Of a DNA stretch of 64,000 nucleotides, positions 42,891-51,262 are shown in pieces. Where the stretch lies: contig NZ_RBAL01000017.1 in NCBI RefSeq assembly GCF_003626535.1, positions 87,502 through 151,501 of the forward strand, written 5' to 3'. The notes under the pieces are model-generated. The model was not told where the DNA came from, ran no database searches, and was given only the letters and a program-made list of their open reading frames with translations. The first letter of the stretch is position 1; each line of letters opens with the position of its first letter. This DNA comes from Streptomyces hoynatensis. Lineage in GTDB: Bacteria > Actinomycetota > Actinomycetes > Streptomycetales > Streptomycetaceae. The position numbers and the translations under genes were made by a program.

Positions 42891-44504
42891 ATGCCTGCCC
42901 TGTCTTCTGCCGCCCCCCACTCCCGGTACGACGCCGTCATCGTCGGCGGCGGACACAACGGCCTGGTGGCCGCCGCCTACCTCGCGGGGGCCGGGCGGCG
43001 GGTGCTCCTGCTGGAGCGCCTGCCGCGCACCGGCGGCGCCGCCGTCTCGGACCGCGTCTTTCCCGGGGTCCAGGCGCGGCTCTCCCGCTACGCGTACCTG
43101 GTCAGCCTGCTGCCCGAGCGGATCGTGGCCGACCTGGGGCTGCGCCTGACCCTGCGCAAGCGGCCGGTCTCCTCGTACACGCCCACCGTCCGCGGCGGGC
43201 GGCCGACCGGGCTGCTCGCGGGGGGCGGCGAGAGCAGGACACGGGCGGCCTTCGCGCGGCTGACGGGCTCGGAGCGTGAGTACGCCGCGTGGCAAGGTTT
43301 TTACGGCATGACCCGGGGCGTCGCCGCCCTGGTGTTCCCCACCCTCACCGAGCCGCTGCCCAGCCGGGCGGCGCTGCGCGCCAGGGTGGTCGAGGCCCTG
43401 GGCCACCCGGCCTGGGAGGCGCTCTTCGAACGGCCGCTCGGCGAGACGCTCGAGGCCAGGTTCGCGGACGACCTGGTGCGCGGGGTGGTCCTCACCGACG
43501 CCCTCATCGGGACCTTCACCTCGGCGCACGACCCCTCCCTGCGGCAGAACCGCTGCTTCCTCTACCACGTGATCGGGCAGGGCACCGGGGACTGGGACGT
43601 GCCGGTGGGCGGCATGGGCGCGGTGACCGACGCGCTGGCCGGGGCCGCCCGCGCGGCCGGGGCCGAGGTGCGGACCGGCCACGAGGTGACCGCGATCGCC
43701 ACCGACGGGCGCCAGGCCGAGGTCACCTTCCGGGCCGGGGACGCCGAGGGGGTGGTCGGCGCCCGGCAGGTGCTGGTGGGCGCCTCCCCGCGGGAGCTGG
43801 CCCTGCTGCTCGGCGAGACGCCGCCGCCGGCCCCGGAGGGCGCGCAGTTCAAGGTGAACATGCTGCTGCGGCGCCTGCCCGCGCTGCGGGACCCGGACGC
43901 CGACCCCCGGGAGGCCTTCGCCGGCACCTTCCATGTGGCCGAGGGATACGGGCAGTTGGAGACGGCCTACCGGCAGGCCGCCGCGGGGGCGCTGCCGGCC
44001 GCGCCGCCGAGCGAGCTGTACTGCCACTCGCTGACCGACCCCACCATCCTCGCCCAGGAGCCGGCCGCCGCCGGCTACCAGACGCTCACGCTCTTCGGCC
44101 TGCACACTCCGGCGCGGCTCTTCGCCGGCGAACCCGGGCGGAACGAGGCGGCGCGGACCGAGCTGCTGGCCGCCACGCTGCGCACGCTCGACGAGCACCT
44201 GGCCGAGCCGATCGCCGAGTGCCTCGCCACCGACGCCGAGGGAAGGCCGTGCATCGAGGCGAAGACGCCGCTCGACCTGGAACGCGAACTGCGGCTGCCG
44301 GGCGGGCACATCTTCCACGGCGACCTGTCCTTCCCCTTCGCCGGGGACGAGGACGAGCGGGCCGCCGCCGGGGACCCCGCCGCGCGCTGGGGCGTGGCGA
44401 CCGCCCACGAGAATGTGCTGCTGTGCGGGGCCGGGGCCGTGCGCGGCGGCGGGGTGAGCGGCATCGGCGGGCACAACGCGGCCATGGCGGCGCTCGCGCG
44501 CTGA
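42891..44504 (+). CDS. Phytoene-desaturase-like FAD-dependent oxidoreductase
   Basis: About 537 residues. It has an N-terminal dinucleotide motif (YDAVIVGGGHNGLVAAAYLA), the second motif LLERLPRTGGAA and a C-terminal GAGAVRGGGVSGIGGHNAAM. This matches the CrtI-like group that includes PYROXD2. No carotenoid genes are near, so carotenoid synthesis is not implied. ATG 42891 is preceded only by AAGGGCC. The gene is followed by two consecutive strong terminators. Confidence 0.88.
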   Translation: MPALSSAAPHSRYDAVIVGGGHNGLVAAAYLAGAGRRVLLLERLPRTGGAAVSDRVFPGVQARLSRYAYLVSLLPERIVADLGLRLTLRKRPVSSYTPTVRGGRPTGLLAGGGESRTRAAFARLTGSEREYAAWQGFYGMTRGVAALVFPTLTEPLPSRAALRARVVEALGHPAWEALFERPLGETLEARFADDLVRGVVLTDALIGTFTSAHDPSLRQNRCFLYHVIGQGTGDWDVPVGGMGAVTDALAGAARAAGAEVRTGHEVTAIATDGRQAEVTFRAGDAEGVVGARQVLVGASPRELALLLGETPPPAPEGAQFKVNMLLRRLPALRDPDADPREAFAGTFHVAEGYGQLETAYRQAAAGALPAAPPSELYCHSLTDPTILAQEPAAAGYQTLTLFGLHTPARLFAGEPGRNEAARTELLAATLRTLDEHLAEPIAECLATDAEGRPCIEAKTPLDLERELRLPGGHIFHGDLSFPFAGDEDERAAAGDPAARWGVATAHENVLLCGAGAVRGGGVSGIGGHNAAMAALAR

Positions 44505-44547
44505 ATCCGCCCCCGCCCCCACTTCCCCGGCGCACCGGAACAGGGGC

Positions 44548-44580
44548 GGGCGGCCCCGGCGCTGGTTGCCGGGGCCGCCC
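44548..44580. terminator. Strong bidirectional terminator 1
   Basis: Perfect 13-bp stem GGGCGGCCCCGGC / GCCGGGGCCGCCC with a 7-nt loop, between the convergent desaturase-like and DoxX genes. Confidence 0.8.
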
Positions 44581-44585
44581 TGGGA

Positions 44586-44614
44586 AAGCCGCTCGTCCCG
44601 GGACGAGACGGCTT
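44586..44614. terminator. Strong bidirectional terminator 2
   Basis: Arms AAGCCG-CTCGTCCC and GGGACGAG-A-CGGCTT pair over 14 positions with a single bulged A, six bases after the first hairpin. Confidence 0.7.
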
Positions 44615-44682
44615 GGTGGTGGCGAGCGCGCGGGGAGGGGGTACTCACTCCGCGCGCACTCGCGGTCCGGTCGCCGCCCGCG

Positions 44683-45276
44683 CTACTGGAGCCAGCGGTA
44701 GCGGCTGACCACGGGAAGCCGCGCCCACAGCCGGGCGAGGCCCCAGACCCGGCCGGCCGAGAACAGGGCGAGCACCACCATGGCCACCGCGTAGACGACG
44801 TGCTGGTCGACCAGCGGGTTGGGGGACATCGTCGGGGTACCGTCCGAGGCGTGCTTGGCCGGGGGGAATTCGCCGAGCCACAGGAAGAGCATCATCAGCG
44901 GCCCCGCGAGCGCGGTGACCCGCAGCCCGATCCCGGCGACCAGCGAGACGCCGAGCCCGAACATGCCGGCCATGTACAGCCAGTCCACCCACACGTCGCC
45001 GGCCCAGGAGTGGTAGGTGGACTCCATCGGGCCGAGCGAGACGCTGCCGAGGTAACCCCCGGCCGGCGAGCCGCCGTTGACCCAGGACCGCTCCGATGCG
45101 GTCGCGTACTCCAGGCCGAACGCCTTGTCGAGGAAGGCCCACAGGAAGATGGCGCCCACGGCGATGCGCAGCAGCGCGAGTGCCCGGAAGGCCGTCAGGG
45201 GCAGCCCGGAACCGCCCTCCTCCGGGCCGGCGAGGGGCCGGGTGTTGCCGATCGGCGCGGACTGCTGGACCACCAT
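44683..45276 (-). CDS. DoxX-family membrane protein
   Basis: About 197 residues with four predicted membrane helices, starting around LRIAVGAIFLWAFLDKAFG. The DoxX/TQO-like motifs AFLDKAFGL, WLYMAGMFGLG and LFLWLGEFPP are present. Members include the thiosulfate:quinone oxidoreductase small subunit, but most actinobacterial ones are uncharacterised. ATG 45276 is preceded by AAGGAG nine bases upstream. It is 38 bp downstream of the GH9 cellulase and may be transcribed with it. Confidence 0.85.
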   Translation of the reverse strand: MVVQQSAPIGNTRPLAGPEEGGSGLPLTAFRALALLRIAVGAIFLWAFLDKAFGLEYATASERSWVNGGSPAGGYLGSVSLGPMESTYHSWAGDVWVDWLYMAGMFGLGVSLVAGIGLRVTALAGPLMMLFLWLGEFPPAKHASDGTPTMSPNPLVDQHVVYAVAMVVLALFSAGRVWGLARLWARLPVVSRYRWLQ

Positions 45277-45314
45277 CGTGTCTGCTCCTTTGTCACCCTT
45301 GTCGACATGACCGT

Positions 45315-47318
45315 TCACCGCTGCGCCACCTCCGCCGGCTCGGAACCCCACACCAGCTCATCCCCGTCGTAGAGGGTGATGTGGGAGGTCAGGGCGGGGG
45401 TCTGGCCGATCTCCTGATAGGACCAGTCGTTGGACGGGTCCCAGTTGACGCCGCCGTCGATCCGGAACTGCACCTCGGCGCGGTGCTGGGACTGGCCGCC
45501 CGGATAGATCAGCCGTCCCGTGCAGTCCAGTTCCGCGTAGTACAGGTCGCCCACCGCCTGGTGCACTCCTGCCACCGGGTCGGTGCACTCGCTGTAGTTC
45601 GAGACGAGGGTGATCTGTCCGGGGTCCACGCCCTCGTCGAGCGTGAACCAGTAGCGGAAGGAGCCCTCGGACAGCGTCCGGGCCGGCCAGGCGGACCGGT
45701 TGCGGATCGTGGCCTTGATCTCCGTGAACGTGGCGCCGGTGGCGTTCTGCGAGCCCTCGACGAACATCTCCGGGCCGTCCGGCTGCTCCGCCGGGGGGAA
45801 GTCGGCCAGCGGAGTGCCGCCGTAGCGGCCCACGAGATAGGCCAGGGCGCCGGAGAAGCCGGCGTTGTAGTCCGTGGCCACCTCGTTGGAGACGTAGTCC
45901 TGACGGCTGTCGGTGTACTGGTCGTTGGCCGAGGACGGGCCGCCGACCAGCGCGCCGTACAGGACGTGCCGGCTGTCGACCGGCGCGGTGATCTGATCGG
46001 TCCAGGAGCCGTGGGCGGTCCTGTGGTGCGGGTTGCGGGGCGGGTTGACGCCGAAGCCCACCACGTAGCTGGCGCCCCTGGGGTTGTCCCCGAGCGCGTA
46101 GTCGATCTGGCGCCGGCCGAACTCGCGGTAGGTGCCGGCCCGCTCGGAGTCGCGCGCCTGAAGCCAGTCGGAGTAGACGAGGGCGACGAAGGCGGTGTTC
46201 GCGGCGTACCGCAGCGAACCCCAGCTGTCGAGGACCGCCTCGCCGCCGGGCGAGTACGTCACGCGCCGGCCGTCCACGCCGGTCGTCCAGAAGTCCAGCC
46301 AGCGGTTGGCGTCCTCCACGTACCGGTCCTCGCCGGTCTCCATGGCGAGCAGCGCGTAGATGCCGTAGGACTTGTCGTCCCAGGAGATCGTCCAGCGGTA
46401 GCTGTGGGTGTCGGTCTGCGGCTCGGTGGAGAGCAGGTCGTAGCCAGCCTCCGCCTTCTCCAGGTAGCTCTCCTCACCGGTGGCCTTGTAGAGCCAGTAG
46501 GCGCCCCAGACGAGTTCGTCCTGGTAGCCGGACCACGAGTTGTAGAAGTCGCGGGCCGGCACGCAGTTCGAGTAGACGCCGCGGTAGGTGTCGGCGAAGG
46601 AGTAGAGCTGCTCGGCGTGCCTCACGAGGGTGGCCGCGTACGCCGGGTCGTCCTCGGCGAAGACGAGCGAGGAGGCGGCCAGCGCCGCGGCGGTCTCCCC
46701 CGCGACGTCGGAGCCGGGGCAGCCGGCGTCCACCCGGTAGGCCGGGCGCTCCATCTGCATCACCTCGGCCGGCCCCCACCAGCGGTGGTCCTCGCTGCCG
46801 TTGCCGACCTGGGCGTAGAACACGTTGGGCTCGGGGTGCGCCCGGATGAAGTAGTCGTCGACCCACCTGAGGTTGTCCTTGAGGTATCCGAGTTGCCCGG
46901 ATTCCTCGTAGCCCTCCCGGTTGGCGAGTGCCCCCCAGGCGAGGAGGGTCGCGGACGAGGCCATCGGCAGGCCGAACTTCACGTGGTCGCCGGCGTCGTA
47001 CCAGCCGCCGGTGAGGTCGAGGCCGACGTCGGCCCCGTCCTCGAGGGCGGAGTCGCCGCGCCAGGAGACGCGGTTGTCGTCGGGGAGCGGCCCCGAGCGC
47101 TGCGCCTCGTAGAAGAACATCGACTTCTGCAGCGCCTCCGCGTAGTCGAAGGCGGGCTCCTGCGCTTGAGCGCCGCCGTTCGAGAGCGGTAATTGAAGGC
47201 CGGCACCGAGCGCGACCGCGGCGAGCAACGCGGTGAGCGTCCGGCGCGGACGGCGCCGGCCCGGCGGCCGGCCGCCGGGTCTTATCGGTGGGTGGGTGGG
47301 GTGGGTGGGGGGAGACAT
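45315..47318 (-). CDS. Secreted GH9 endoglucanase with CBM3c
   Basis: About 667 residues. After a basic signal peptide (RRPRRTLTALLAAVALG, possibly Tat) comes the GH9 catalytic domain (about 55-500). WYDAGDHVKFGLP holds the catalytic aspartates and NEVATDYNAGF the general acid Glu. DNPRGASYVVGFG and NPHHRTAHGSW are also typical. A family 3c carbohydrate-binding module follows (about 520-665). This is the architecture of processive endocellulases such as Thermobifida E4. A perfect CebR box lies 95 bp upstream of ATG 47318, so it is induced by cellobiose. Confidence 0.95.
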   Translation of the reverse strand: MSPPTHPTHPPIRPGGRPPGRRRPRRTLTALLAAVALGAGLQLPLSNGGAQAQEPAFDYAEALQKSMFFYEAQRSGPLPDDNRVSWRGDSALEDGADVGLDLTGGWYDAGDHVKFGLPMASSATLLAWGALANREGYEESGQLGYLKDNLRWVDDYFIRAHPEPNVFYAQVGNGSEDHRWWGPAEVMQMERPAYRVDAGCPGSDVAGETAAALAASSLVFAEDDPAYAATLVRHAEQLYSFADTYRGVYSNCVPARDFYNSWSGYQDELVWGAYWLYKATGEESYLEKAEAGYDLLSTEPQTDTHSYRWTISWDDKSYGIYALLAMETGEDRYVEDANRWLDFWTTGVDGRRVTYSPGGEAVLDSWGSLRYAANTAFVALVYSDWLQARDSERAGTYREFGRRQIDYALGDNPRGASYVVGFGVNPPRNPHHRTAHGSWTDQITAPVDSRHVLYGALVGGPSSANDQYTDSRQDYVSNEVATDYNAGFSGALAYLVGRYGGTPLADFPPAEQPDGPEMFVEGSQNATGATFTEIKATIRNRSAWPARTLSEGSFRYWFTLDEGVDPGQITLVSNYSECTDPVAGVHQAVGDLYYAELDCTGRLIYPGGQSQHRAEVQFRIDGGVNWDPSNDWSYQEIGQTPALTSHITLYDGDELVWGSEPAEVAQR

Positions 47319-47412
47319 GATCAGGCCCTTCGTCGATCTTCGGTTGTTCCACAAGCACCGCCGCCGGGTGGTGACCGCCTGGCACCCCGGTTGGGTGGTC
47401 GGCGATCGGAAT

Positions 47413-47426
47413 TGGGAGCGCTCCCA
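47413..47426. promoter_or_regulatory. CebR operator 1 (cellulase gene)
   Basis: TGGGAGCGCTCCCA, the perfect 14-bp palindrome recognised by the cellobiose-sensing repressor CebR in streptomycetes. It lies between the GH9 gene and its promoter region on the minus strand. Confidence 0.92.
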
Positions 47427-47741
47427 CCCGGCGGCGGCAGCCCATATGGTCCGGTGTTAGTCATGAACTCGTCAATGACTCGTACCGTTCCAAGTTCGAA
47501 CAGAAAACAGCCGAACTCGCCGCGCCCGCCCCGGATGCCTTCGACTCCCGTTGCCGAAGTCACCCGGGGCAGAGCCGCCCCGGCTCCGCTCGTCCCGACG
47601 GAGCCGAGGCGGGCGGCACCCGCCTTGTCCACCACTTACCCCCTCCCGCAGGGGGTCCGGAGCGGCTGACACCATGGTGGATGGCGGGGGGTACCGCGCC
47701 TGGTCGCCGAGCCCGCGCCTGGTGGCGACGCGGGCTCGGAG

Positions 47742-47972
47742 TCAGAGGTCCGCCCCCCGGCTGCGCCGGTTGAACGAACTCAGCCTGTTGACTTCCTGAA
47801 TCCACTTCCTGAGCAGGGGGCGGCGATCCTCGCCGCGCCCGCTCTCCGGTCCGCGGTGGCGGACTTCCGCGGCCGTCGTCTCGGCAAGCCCGGCGAGGCA
47901 TTCTCCGCCGGGCGGCCCAACGCCACGCCAAGCGCTCTGGCGTGGGCCGGGTATGCCATTGGGGGGTGGCAT
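47742..47972 (-). pseudogene. Probable remnant of a second CebR-controlled gene
   Basis: On the minus strand the leader from CebR box 2 to an ATG at 47972 is alignable with that of the GH9 gene. Both share CCCGGCGG-GGT, a GAAGGGCC ribosome site, and a start MPPP- or MSPP-. The frame then reads about 76 codons without a signal peptide or GH motif and stops at 47742. This fits a duplicated or deleted secreted-hydrolase gene that lost its body, but the original product cannot be named. Confidence 0.4.
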
Positions 47973-48050
47973 GGTTGCGGCCCTTCTCGATCCTCTGATG
48001 CGTGGCACGAGAACCACCGCCGGGCGCGAACGTTCCCGGTGACCTCCGAA

Positions 48051-48064
48051 TGGGAGCGCTCCCA
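48051..48064. promoter_or_regulatory. CebR operator 2 (no intact target gene)
   Basis: Second exact TGGGAGCGCTCCCA. On the minus strand it is preceded by CCGCCGGG and, further up, TTGACG (48109-48114) with CACTAT at 17-nt spacing, as in the cellulase promoter. No intact gene follows in that direction before the GH9 promoter. Confidence 0.9.
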
Positions 48065-48189
48065 TCCCGGCGGTAATGTCCCTCATAGTGGGAGCCCGCC
48101 AGAGGTACGTCAACCCGTTGAACGTTCCTTTTTCAAACGCAGAATCCGCCGCTGCGCCCGTATCGCCCGCGCCACCTGCGAGGAGTGAA

Positions 48190-49465
48190 CGAGCGGGGGC
48201 CGGAAGGGCGTTGCACGGCCCCGTCGACCACGGCGCGGCTTCGACGAGTTAACCCGCCGTTCGCGCGGCCCCCGCCCGCGACGGGGCGGCGTTGCGCAGC
48301 CGGATGCCGCCGGAGCCGAGGCCCGTGGTGATCGCCGCGTCCCACCACCCCGGAGCCGGTCCGGCACCCGCAGTCGAAGCCGGCCTGGGTGTGCGGCGCC
48401 AGGAGGTCCCTCACGGGCTCCGCGGGCCGGGCGGCGCGACGGGACGGGTGGCCACGTGGGCGTTGCGGCACGGGCTCCCGGAGGGCCGGGGAGGGCGATC
48501 CCCGGGTCTCGGACGCGTGCTCGGACGCGTGCGGCGGTTCGCCGGGCCCGGGCCGCACCGGCCCTTCCCGTCCGGCACCTCCTCCCCCGGCCCGTCCCAC
48601 CCCGCGCGCCACGGGCCATGGCGGGCGGGGGCGGAGCGCGGGCGGCGAGGGGCGCGGGCGGCCGGGCCCCGCGCGGGCCCGGGCGGGCAGGAGCGGACGC
48701 GGGCGGGGCCTCGGACCGGCACGTGCGGGGCCCGATCCGCACGTGCGGGGGCCCGGACGGCGCCGAAAGGGCCTGGGTGCCGCGGAGAGGGCCGGCGCCG
48801 AAGGAGACAGGGCGGCGCCGGTGGGGCCCGGAGGCACGAGAGGGGGACGGGCCGCGCAGGAGGGAGCGGGAACCGCCTGCGGCGGTGCGCGGCGGCCGGG
48901 TCGAGAGAAGGGGATCGGCGGGGCCGGGGGCGGGTTCTCGGCCGCGCGGTCGCGAGTCCCGGCGCAGAACAGGCCAATGGGGACGAGAGGGCAGCGGGGG
49001 CGGGCCCTGCCACGACGGGGCGCCGGCCCCCGGGGTGCCCCTGAGCCCGGAGCAGAAAGGGGCAAGGGTGCTCCGCTGCCACCCGCCGCCGGCCCGTCTC
49101 GCGGACCCGTCCGCGGACCCGTCCCGCCGGCTGCTTCCGGGCGATTCCGCCGGGGCGAGGCAGCGGGCGAGGCAGCGGGCGAAAGGGTGCGGCCGTGCCG
49201 GTGATCCTGCGTCCCACATCGGGCGGCGCAGGGGCGAACCGCCGAAGGGGCGCGGCCGTCTCCTGAAACCCTTGACGTGGTTTTCCGGCCACTCACGGGC
49301 CCCGGCGCCCGGCGCCGGGCGCCGCCGCACACGGGCGGGTCCCGGCCCTTGGCCGCGGTGCGGCCGAGGTCGCACGTGGCCTGGGAAAACCCGTTGATTT
49401 TCGGCGTCCTCGACCACGACCCTTGCGAGGTTGCCCAGTTCTCTCCGCACCATCTCTGGGATGTC
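48190..49465. other. About 1.3 kb extremely GC-rich region without a supported gene
   Basis: Open frames on both strands overlap over the whole stretch, all Arg/Pro/Gly-rich and without motifs, signal peptides or ribosome sites. Two copies of CTCGGACGCGTG lie head to tail at 48508-48531. Two GCACGTGC palindromes sit 20 bp apart at 48719 and 48739. A TTGACG near 49272 may belong to the promoter of the following ABC gene. Confidence 0.5.
48719..48746. repeat. Pair of GCACGTGC palindromes
   Basis: GCACGTGC at 48719-48726 and 48739-48746, each followed by GGGG and CCCG. Their 20-bp spacing (two helical turns) suits a dimeric DNA-binding protein. Confidence 0.6.
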
Positions 49466-51262
49466 ATGCAAATTCGCGATCTTCCGCATACCGATCCGGG
49501 TGAGCCGGACGTACGGTCCGGATTCCGGTTTCTGGTCTGGCTCTTCAGGCGCCAGCTCGGCGGTCAGGCCAAGGCGCTGGGCTGGGGGACCCTGCACATG
49601 ACGACCGTCGCCCTGCTGCCCCTGCTCGTGGGACTGGGCATCGACGCGGTCGTGGACGGCTCGGGAGGCGGTCTGGCTGCCACGGGCGTGGCCATGGTGG
49701 GTGTGGCCTTCGTCATGGCCTTCGCCGACACCATGCTTCACCGCACGGCCGTCACCAACTGGATCACGGCGGCGGCCCGCGTGCAGCAGCTGCTGGCGCG
49801 CCGCACCGCCGAACTCGGCGGCGTCCTCACCCGGCGGGTGGCCGCCGGCGAGGTCGTGAAGGTCTCCACCGGCGACGTCGAGCGAATCGGCTGGTTCGTC
49901 GAGTCCTTCTCGCGCTTCGCCGCCTCGGTGCTGGTGACCTGCGGGGTGTGCGCGGCCCTGATCGTGTACGAGCCGGTCCTCGGCCTGCTGGTGCTGGCCG
50001 GCATCGTCGCGGTCGTCCTCAGCGCGTGGCCGCTGCTTCCGGCGGCGACCCGGCGGGCCGACCGGGAACGCAGCAGGTCCGGGCGGGCGACGGAGCTGGC
50101 CTCCGACACCGTCGCCGGGCTGCGCGTGCTGCGCGGCATCGGTGGCGAGGAGCTGTTCCTGGAGCGCTACCGGCGCGCCTCCCAGGAGGTGCGCCGTGCC
50201 TCGGTGCACAACGCCAGGATGTGGTCGCTCATCGACGCCGTTCAGGTGGTGATGCCGGGGCTGCTGATGATCGCGGTCGTCTGGCAGGGCGCGAGGCTCG
50301 CACTCGACGGCGAGCTGGAGGCGGGCCAGCTGGTGACCATCTACGGGGCCGTGAGCTTCCTGCTGTTCCCGCTGCGGCAGTTCCAGGAGGCGGCGATGGC
50401 CTTCACCTTCTCGCGGCCCTCGGCGAAACGGGCGGTGCGGGTGCTCGGGCTGCGCCGCGAGGCCGTGACGGCGGACGCCCCGGGAGCGGGCGAGGCGGCG
50501 GACCGTGGCGCGGTGGAGCTGCCGTCCACCGGCGACCTGTGGGACCCGGAGACGGGACTGCTCGCCGCCGAGGGTCGGCTGACGGCCGTGGTCTGTGGGA
50601 ACCCCGAGCTCGCGGAGCGGCTCGCCGAACGGCTCGGCGGTCATCCGGCGCAGGGCACGGGCGGGCCTTCGGCCCGGCTCGGCGGTGCCCCGCTCGACGC
50701 GGTGCCGCTCGCCGTGGCGAGGGCCGCGGTGCTGGTGCAGGACAAGGACCCGGTGCTGCTGTCCGGCACCCTGGAGCAGCTCCTTGCCGTGCCCGCCTCG
50801 GGGCGGGTGACCGCGGCCGAGGCGCTCGGCGCCGCCCAGTGCCACGACGTGCTGACGACGCTCGCCCAGTCGGCTCCTGAGGGCAGCGGCGACCCGATGC
50901 GGGCGCGGATCACCGAGCGCGGCAGGTCGCTGTCCGGCGGGCAGCGGCAGCGGCTCGCGCTGGCCCGCTCGCTGATCACCGATCCGCCCGTGCTGGTGCT
51001 CGACGAGCCGACCTCGGCCGTCGACTCGCACACCGAGGCCAGGATCGCCGAGGGTCTCGGTGCCCTGCGCGCGGGGCGCACCACCGTCGTGTTCACGTCG
51101 AGTCCGCTGCTGCTGGACCGGGCGGAGGAGGTGGTGTTCCTCCACGAAGGGAAGGTGGCCGCCACGGGACGGCACCAGGACCTGCTCCGCAGCCATTTCG
51201 CCTACCGGTCGGTCGTCACCAGGGAGACGGAGACCGCAGACCTCGCCGAGGAGAACGCATGA
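49466..51262 (+). CDS. ABC exporter half 1: no Walker A, intact signature
   Basis: About 598 residues. Six membrane helices are followed by an ATPase domain in which the Walker A loop is absent: the equivalent place reads GRLTAVVCGNPELAERL. The signature LSGGQRQR (489-496) and Walker B VLVLDEPTSAVD (Asp513, Glu514) are intact, while the H-loop reads FTSS without histidine. It can therefore only contribute the signature face to a shared ATP site. It is coupled to the next gene by an ATGA overlap. Start at ATG 49466; the frame upstream is open but unlike the family. Confidence 0.9.
   Translation: MQIRDLPHTDPGEPDVRSGFRFLVWLFRRQLGGQAKALGWGTLHMTTVALLPLLVGLGIDAVVDGSGGGLAATGVAMVGVAFVMAFADTMLHRTAVTNWITAAARVQQLLARRTAELGGVLTRRVAAGEVVKVSTGDVERIGWFVESFSRFAASVLVTCGVCAALIVYEPVLGLLVLAGIVAVVLSAWPLLPAATRRADRERSRSGRATELASDTVAGLRVLRGIGGEELFLERYRRASQEVRRASVHNARMWSLIDAVQVVMPGLLMIAVVWQGARLALDGELEAGQLVTIYGAVSFLLFPLRQFQEAAMAFTFSRPSAKRAVRVLGLRREAVTADAPGAGEAADRGAVELPSTGDLWDPETGLLAAEGRLTAVVCGNPELAERLAERLGGHPAQGTGGPSARLGGAPLDAVPLAVARAAVLVQDKDPVLLSGTLEQLLAVPASGRVTAAEALGAAQCHDVLTTLAQSAPEGSGDPMRARITERGRSLSGGQRQRLALARSLITDPPVLVLDEPTSAVDSHTEARIAEGLGALRAGRTTVVFTSSPLLLDRAEEVVFLHEGKVAATGRHQDLLRSHFAYRSVVTRETETADLAEENA

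Noticed and set aside
48133..49467. Long open frames on both strands over 48.1-49.5 kb
   Set aside because: They overlap each other in all frames and encode Arg/Pro/Gly-rich sequence without motifs or ribosome sites, as expected from GC-rich non-coding DNA.
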